Source: Streptosporangiaceae bacterium (GTDB lineage: Bacteria > Actinomycetota > Actinomycetes > Streptosporangiales > Streptosporangiaceae). Taken from it: a stretch of DNA of 33,441 nt. Of this stretch, positions 30,432-33,441 are shown piece after piece. Both the position numbers and the translations under genes were made by a program. Positions within the stretch are counted from its first letter, which is position 1, and every line of letters begins with the position of its first letter. The DNA is taken from positions 1-33,441 of the forward strand of contig JAOPYK010000221.1 in NCBI GenBank assembly GCA_025964695.1, written 5' to 3'. A model generated the notes under the pieces. The model was not told where the DNA came from. It was given only the letters and a program-made list of their open reading frames with translations, and did not search any database.

Positions 30432-31679
30432 CTACACGGTCGGCTCGCTCGGTATCGGCTCGCTCGGTATCGGCTCGTTCCGGGGCGCGGTTTTCGTGTC
30501 GGGCAGCGGTAGCCGAAGGACGAACCGGGCGCCTCGATGGGAGTCCTCTATGCGCAGGGTTCCCTGGTGGGAGTGGGCGATGTCGCGGGAGATGGCGAGG
30601 CCGAGTCCGCTGCCGCCGGGGTCGCGGCGGCGTCCGTCGCTCAGGCGGGTGAAGCGTTCGAAGACGCGTTCACGGTCGGCCGGTCCGATGCCGGTGCCGT
30701 CGTCGACCACGGCGACGATGGCCTGGCCGTTCGTGGATTCGACGAAGACGTCGATACCGGTGTCGGCGTGCCGCTGCGCGTTGCTCAGCACGTTGCCCAG
30801 GACTCGGATCAGCTGAATCCGGGAACCGTGGATCCGCACGTCGGAGGCCGCGTGAACGTGGACCGGCACACCGCGGAGTTGAGCTGCTTCCTGTGTCACC
30901 AGCGTGGCGAGGTCGATCAGCTCGTGCGGCGTCGGGCGGGCCGCCACCAACACGTCTTTGATGATCGCTTCCAGCCGGCCGGTGGCCGACAGGGCGCCCC
31001 GGATGGTGTCGCGTGGATCGACGTCATCGGGGTAGAGCAGTGCTTCTTCCAGCTGCGTGCGCAGACCGGTGATCGGGGACCTGAGCTCGTGGGAGGTGGT
31101 GGAGGCCAACTGGCGCTGCTGCTCCACCGCTCCTTCCAGCCGGGTGAAGGTCCGGCCCACCACGCACCACGTCATCCAGGCCATGAGGCCCGTGAAGATG
31201 AGAGCGGCCGCCTCGATGACGTACTCCAGGTGGTGCTTGCGCAGGATGGGCGGCTCGGCGAGCCCGGCGTAGACGACCGGAGCGTCCGGCGCCGGAGAGA
31301 TCCGGATGGCCATGAGCATGACCCGTCCCCCGATCAGCCTGCGGAACCGGTCGTTGGCCGGGGGCCGGGTGGTGCTCATCGGCGGCCTGCCGCGAGCCTG
31401 CAGGCTGGAGTTCACGACCCTGCCGTGCGCGTCCACCACCTGGACGAGGTCGACGCGGGAGGAGGTGGGGATCAGGTGCGGCACGCCGCCGTTGCGCGCC
31501 GCCGCGCTCCACTGGCCGGCGACTCGCTCGGTGTCCCTGAAGGCGCCGTCATGGATCTTGTATCGGATCGCCAGGTCTAAGCTCGAGCCCACTGCGACCA
31601 GGACGACCAGCGACAACAAGGTCGCCGCTAACGTGTAGCGCCCTCGGATCGAGCGCGGTCGCGGCACCATCGTCACCAT
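30432..31679 (-). CDS. Sensor histidine kinase, orphan
   Basis: A 415-residue membrane kinase. Helices at about 15-37 and 153-175 flank an extracytoplasmic sensor of about 115 residues. A short linker precedes the dimerisation domain with phospho-accepting His197 (TTSHELRSPITGL). The ATPase domain has the N box LSNAQRH (Asn300), the G1 motif DDGTGIG and G2 GGSGLGLAIS. The C-terminus ends in a repeated Pro-Ser-Glu tail. The ATG at 31679 follows a G-rich stretch; an ATG three codons later is equally possible. No response regulator gene is adjacent, so its partner must be elsewhere. Divergent from the TetR gene. Confidence 0.92.
   Translation of the reverse strand: MVTMVPRPRSIRGRYTLAATLLSLVVLVAVGSSLDLAIRYKIHDGAFRDTERVAGQWSAAARNGGVPHLIPTSSRVDLVQVVDAHGRVVNSSLQARGRPPMSTTRPPANDRFRRLIGGRVMLMAIRISPAPDAPVVYAGLAEPPILRKHHLEYVIEAAALIFTGLMAWMTWCVVGRTFTRLEGAVEQQRQLASTTSHELRSPITGLRTQLEEALLYPDDVDPRDTIRGALSATGRLEAIIKDVLVAARPTPHELIDLATLVTQEAAQLRGVPVHVHAASDVRIHGSRIQLIRVLGNVLSNAQRHADTGIDVFVESTNGQAIVAVVDDGTGIGPADRERVFERFTRLSDGRRRDPGGSGLGLAISRDIAHSHQGTLRIEDSHRGARFVLRLPLPDTKTAPRNEPIPSEPIPSEPTV
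30441..30480 (-). repeat. 15-bp tandem repeat encoding the kinase tail
   Basis: CGGCTCGCTCGGTAT occurs twice (30441-30455, 30456-30470) plus a partial third copy. On the minus strand it encodes repeated Glu-Pro-Ile-Pro-Ser. It is a recent in-frame expansion just before the stop. Confidence 0.8.
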
Positions 31680-31761
31680 GTCCCCCCCGGGATGTGGATC
31701 TCCTCGAGCGGCAAAGTCCCTACCGGGCTCTACTCGTTCCAGGCCTTGCCGAGTACAGTAG

Positions 31762-31777
31762 GAGAACGTTGGTTCTC
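31762..31777. promoter_or_regulatory. TetR-type operator GAGAAC-N4-GTTCTC
   Basis: A perfect inverted repeat with 6-bp arms lies just downstream of a possible -10 TACAGT (31754-31759) and 19 bases before the TetR start. Its position is that expected for autorepression of the TetR-GNAT pair; it might also reach the divergent kinase promoter. Confidence 0.65.
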
Positions 31778-31795
31778 GCGCAAGGGGTGTGCTTC

Positions 31796-32359
31796 GTGGA
31801 TGCTGAGACGGCCGAGGTGCAGGCGCTGGACGCGGCCGAGGCGCTGTTCTATCAGAGGGGCGTGCAGGCGGTGGGGATGGACGAGGTCCGTGCCGCCTCC
31901 GGTGTGTCCCTCAAGCGCCTCTACGGCCTTTTCCCGTCCAAAGACGATCTGGTCGAGGCATATCTGCGGCGCCGCGACGGTCGATGGCGCCAGCGGCTGG
32001 AGGATTACGCCGACGCGCGCCCCTCGCCTGAGGAACGGATCCTGGCGGTCTTCGACTGGTTGTTCCTGTGGTTCAGCGAACCCGACTTCCGCGGGTGTGC
32101 GTTCATCAACTCTTTCGGCGAATTCGGCGCCGCCTCGCCGGCTGTGGCCGGTATTGCCCGCTCGCACAAGGACGAGTTCCGGCGGTACCTGGTCGGCCTC
32201 GTGGCCGCCGCGAACCTCCCCGCCCGGCTCGCTGATCACCTTGTTCTTCTCGCCGAGGGCGCGATGACCACCGCGGCGATCTCTGAATCCGCCGAGCCCG
32301 CACGCCAGGCACGGGAGGCCGCGCAAATCCTGCTGCAGGCGTCCCGTACGGAAGGCTGA
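31796..32359 (+). CDS. TetR-family transcriptional regulator
   Basis: About 187 residues from GTG 31796, chosen because AAGGGG lies eight bases upstream and the family pattern starts here; a longer reading runs through the operator. N-terminal HTH: ALDAAEALFYQRGVQAVGMDEVRAASGVSLKRLYGLFPSKDDLVEAYL. The C-terminal ligand domain includes WLFLWFSEPDFRGCAFINSFGEFG, typical of LmrA/YxaF-like members that respond to aromatic or lipophilic compounds. It is likely autoregulated through 31762-31777 and co-transcribed with the acetyltransferase three bases downstream. Confidence 0.93.
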   Translation: MDAETAEVQALDAAEALFYQRGVQAVGMDEVRAASGVSLKRLYGLFPSKDDLVEAYLRRRDGRWRQRLEDYADARPSPEERILAVFDWLFLWFSEPDFRGCAFINSFGEFGAASPAVAGIARSHKDEFRRYLVGLVAAANLPARLADHLVLLAEGAMTTAAISESAEPARQAREAAQILLQASRTEG

Positions 32360-32362
32360 ACC

Positions 32363-32905
32363 ATGCATGCGATCGAAGTTCAGCTCTTGCCTACCACCGT
32401 GAGCACCGATGTGGCCGTCATGGAGCACCTCACCGGCCTGGTCAACAGGGTCTACGCAGTGGCCGAAGAGGGTCTGTGGGCGGACGGCGCCACGCGAACG
32501 ACCGTGGGGGAGATGGCCGACCTCACCCGGGCCGGAGAGATCGCCGTGGCGCGCCTGAACGGGCAGATCGTGGGCTGCGTCCGTATCCAGCGGCTCGACG
32601 GAGGCAAAGGCGAGTTCGGAATGCTCGCTGCCGCCCCGGGTCACCGCGGTGTCGGCATCGGCCGGGAACTGGTTCGCTTCGCCGAGCAGAAGTGCCTAGA
32701 GCACGGCCTTCCCATCATGCAGCTCGAATTGCTGGTCCCCCGGAACTGGTCGCATCCGTCAAAACAGTTCTTGGCCGGCTGGTACACCCGTATCGGCTAC
32801 CGGATCGTTCGGCGCGGAACCATTGACGAATCGCATCCGCATTTGGCTCCGCTACTGGGCACGCCGTGCGACTTTGTCATTTACCACAAGGACTTGGAGG
32901 CATGA
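32363..32905 (+). CDS. GNAT-family N-acetyltransferase
   Basis: A 180-residue protein with ATG 32363 three bases after the TetR stop. The acetyl-CoA pyrophosphate loop APGHRGVGIGREL (about 91-103) and preceding strand GEFGMLAA define motif A. IMQLELLVP and FLAGWYTRIGYRIV are the later GNAT strands. It transfers an acyl group to an unknown amine. Control by TetR suggests detoxification of an inducing compound. A hairpin follows the stop. Confidence 0.9.
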   Translation: MHAIEVQLLPTTVSTDVAVMEHLTGLVNRVYAVAEEGLWADGATRTTVGEMADLTRAGEIAVARLNGQIVGCVRIQRLDGGKGEFGMLAAAPGHRGVGIGRELVRFAEQKCLEHGLPIMQLELLVPRNWSHPSKQFLAGWYTRIGYRIVRRGTIDESHPHLAPLLGTPCDFVIYHKDLEA

Positions 32906-32915
32906 CTCCTCTTTC

Positions 32916-32943
32916 GGCCGGGAGGCCGTCGATCTTCCCGGCC
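32916..32943 (+). terminator. Hairpin terminator after the acetyltransferase gene
   Basis: GGCCGGGA (32916-32923) pairs perfectly with TCCCGGCC (32936-32943) around a 12-base loop, 11 bases past the stop of the TetR-GNAT pair. Confidence 0.65.
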
Positions 32944-32964
32944 CGAGGATCCGGAGCCGCAGGG

Positions 32965-33311
32965 TCACGGGGCCTGGCCGCTCATGGTGGCCGGAATGAT
33001 GCGGTTGTCCCGCTGGAACACGTGTGCAGGTCGGCTGACGCGATGGCGCGCAGGGTGGGCAGCGCCGCCGCCTGCTCCTCGTCGAACGCGTTGAGCGGCC
33101 AGTCGCCGACGGTGCCGCCCCGCAGATGCGGGTGATGGAAACCGGCGCCATAGAAGGCGCGGATGACGATCGGGTCGATGCCCGTGGCCCGCTGCTCTGG
33201 CCAGGACAGGGCCCAGACGGCCTCGATGCTGCCGTCGGCCGAGCATTGCGGGCCGGTGCCGGTCACCTCGCCGGTGCCGAGCAGCAGATGGGCGTTGATC
33301 TCGTCGAACCG
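32965..33311 (-). pseudogene. Truncated, frameshifted conserved gene remnant
   Basis: The leftward frame from 33311 reads RFDEINAHLLLGTGEVTGTG, then IDPIVIRAFYGAGFHHPHLR and on to IASADLH, then shifts to out-of-frame residues and stops at 32982. The next frame continues sensibly as HVFQRDNRIIPATMSGQAP and stops at 32965. One lost base near 33020-33029 explains this. At its 5' side it meets a stop codon and a short Gly stretch at about 33312-33335, with no start. It is therefore damaged at both ends of the visible part. The family is not recognised. Confidence 0.6.
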
Positions 33312-33323
33312 GCCGCCTCCACC

Positions 33324-33441
33324 GGCGTCTCACCGTCCACATCGCTGGAACGCGTCCGGGCGCTGCGCCAGCGGGGCGTCATTCGCGGCTACCGGGCGGA
33401 GGTCGACCTGAAGGCCGTGGGGCGTCCGGTCCAGGCAACGG
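33324..33441 (+). pseudogene. 5'-truncated Lrp/AsnC-family regulator, runs off the right edge
   Basis: The rightward frame from about 33324 reads GVSPSTSLERVRALRQRGVI, then RGYRAEVDLKAVGRPVQ. This is the recognition helix and the start of the effector domain of Lrp/AsnC proteins. The first HTH helices and start codon are missing. In their place lies the reverse-oriented remnant ending at about 33311, so the two gene fragments meet head to head. Confidence 0.6.

Noticed and set aside
1-33441. tRNA/rRNA genes, insertion sequences, CRISPR array, attachment sites
   Set aside because: No tRNA-like cloverleaf with a CCA end, no transposase or integrase-like protein, and no regularly spaced repeats were seen by eye. 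A dedicated scan was not possible.

Overview
The window is high-GC DNA with strong G/C bias at third codon positions. Frequent GTG starts, purine-rich GGAGG-type ribosome sites, a DUF574 methyltransferase and many one-component regulators suggest a soil actinomycete. It cannot be placed to genus from this window. No tRNA, rRNA, insertion sequence or CRISPR array was seen.

Layout. 1-5.6 kb: a gene cut by the left edge, a MATE exporter, a secreted subtilase and a DUF574 methyltransferase, all leftward, then an HxlR regulator. 6-11 kb: a GntR/FCD regulator and a VOC protein face a fused E1 alpha/beta 2-oxoacid dehydrogenase and its E2, with two GGATCC-centred operator-like palindromes in the shared upstream region. 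11-17.3 kb (leftward): a succinate-semialdehyde-type aldehyde dehydrogenase, an M24 peptidase-fold protein lacking one metal-ligand Asp, a beta-hydroxyacid dehydrogenase, a LacI repressor, and a solute-binding-protein-like protein with no signal peptide. 17.6-25.5 kb (rightward, one probable operon): a SsuABC/TauABC-type ABC importer, an LVIVD-repeat protein, a C-C hydrolase resembling 2,6-dihydroxypseudooxynicotine hydrolase, and a two-subunit molybdenum hydroxylase. 25.6-29.4 kb: a GMC oxidoreductase divergent from a second LacI repressor and an unusual shikimate-dehydrogenase-like enzyme. 29.4-33.4 kb: MarR, a decayed MocR-type gene, an orphan sensor kinase, a TetR-GNAT pair, and a junction of two broken genes at the right edge.

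How it fits together. The 6-25.5 kb block looks like a catabolic island. An importer takes up a small molecule, a molybdenum hydroxylase oxidises it (probably an N-heterocycle or aldehyde), and an alpha/beta hydrolase cleaves a C-C bond. The fragments could then pass through the beta-hydroxyacid dehydrogenase, aldehyde dehydrogenase and 2-oxoacid dehydrogenase into central metabolism. Similar GCAA-N-CG-N-TTGC elements at the promoters of the leftward and rightward operons suggest that the embedded LacI repressor controls both. A second, smaller LacI module (GMC oxidoreductase plus shikimate-dehydrogenase-like enzyme) looks suited to a cyclic polyol or sugar acid. Both substrates are inferred and unknown.
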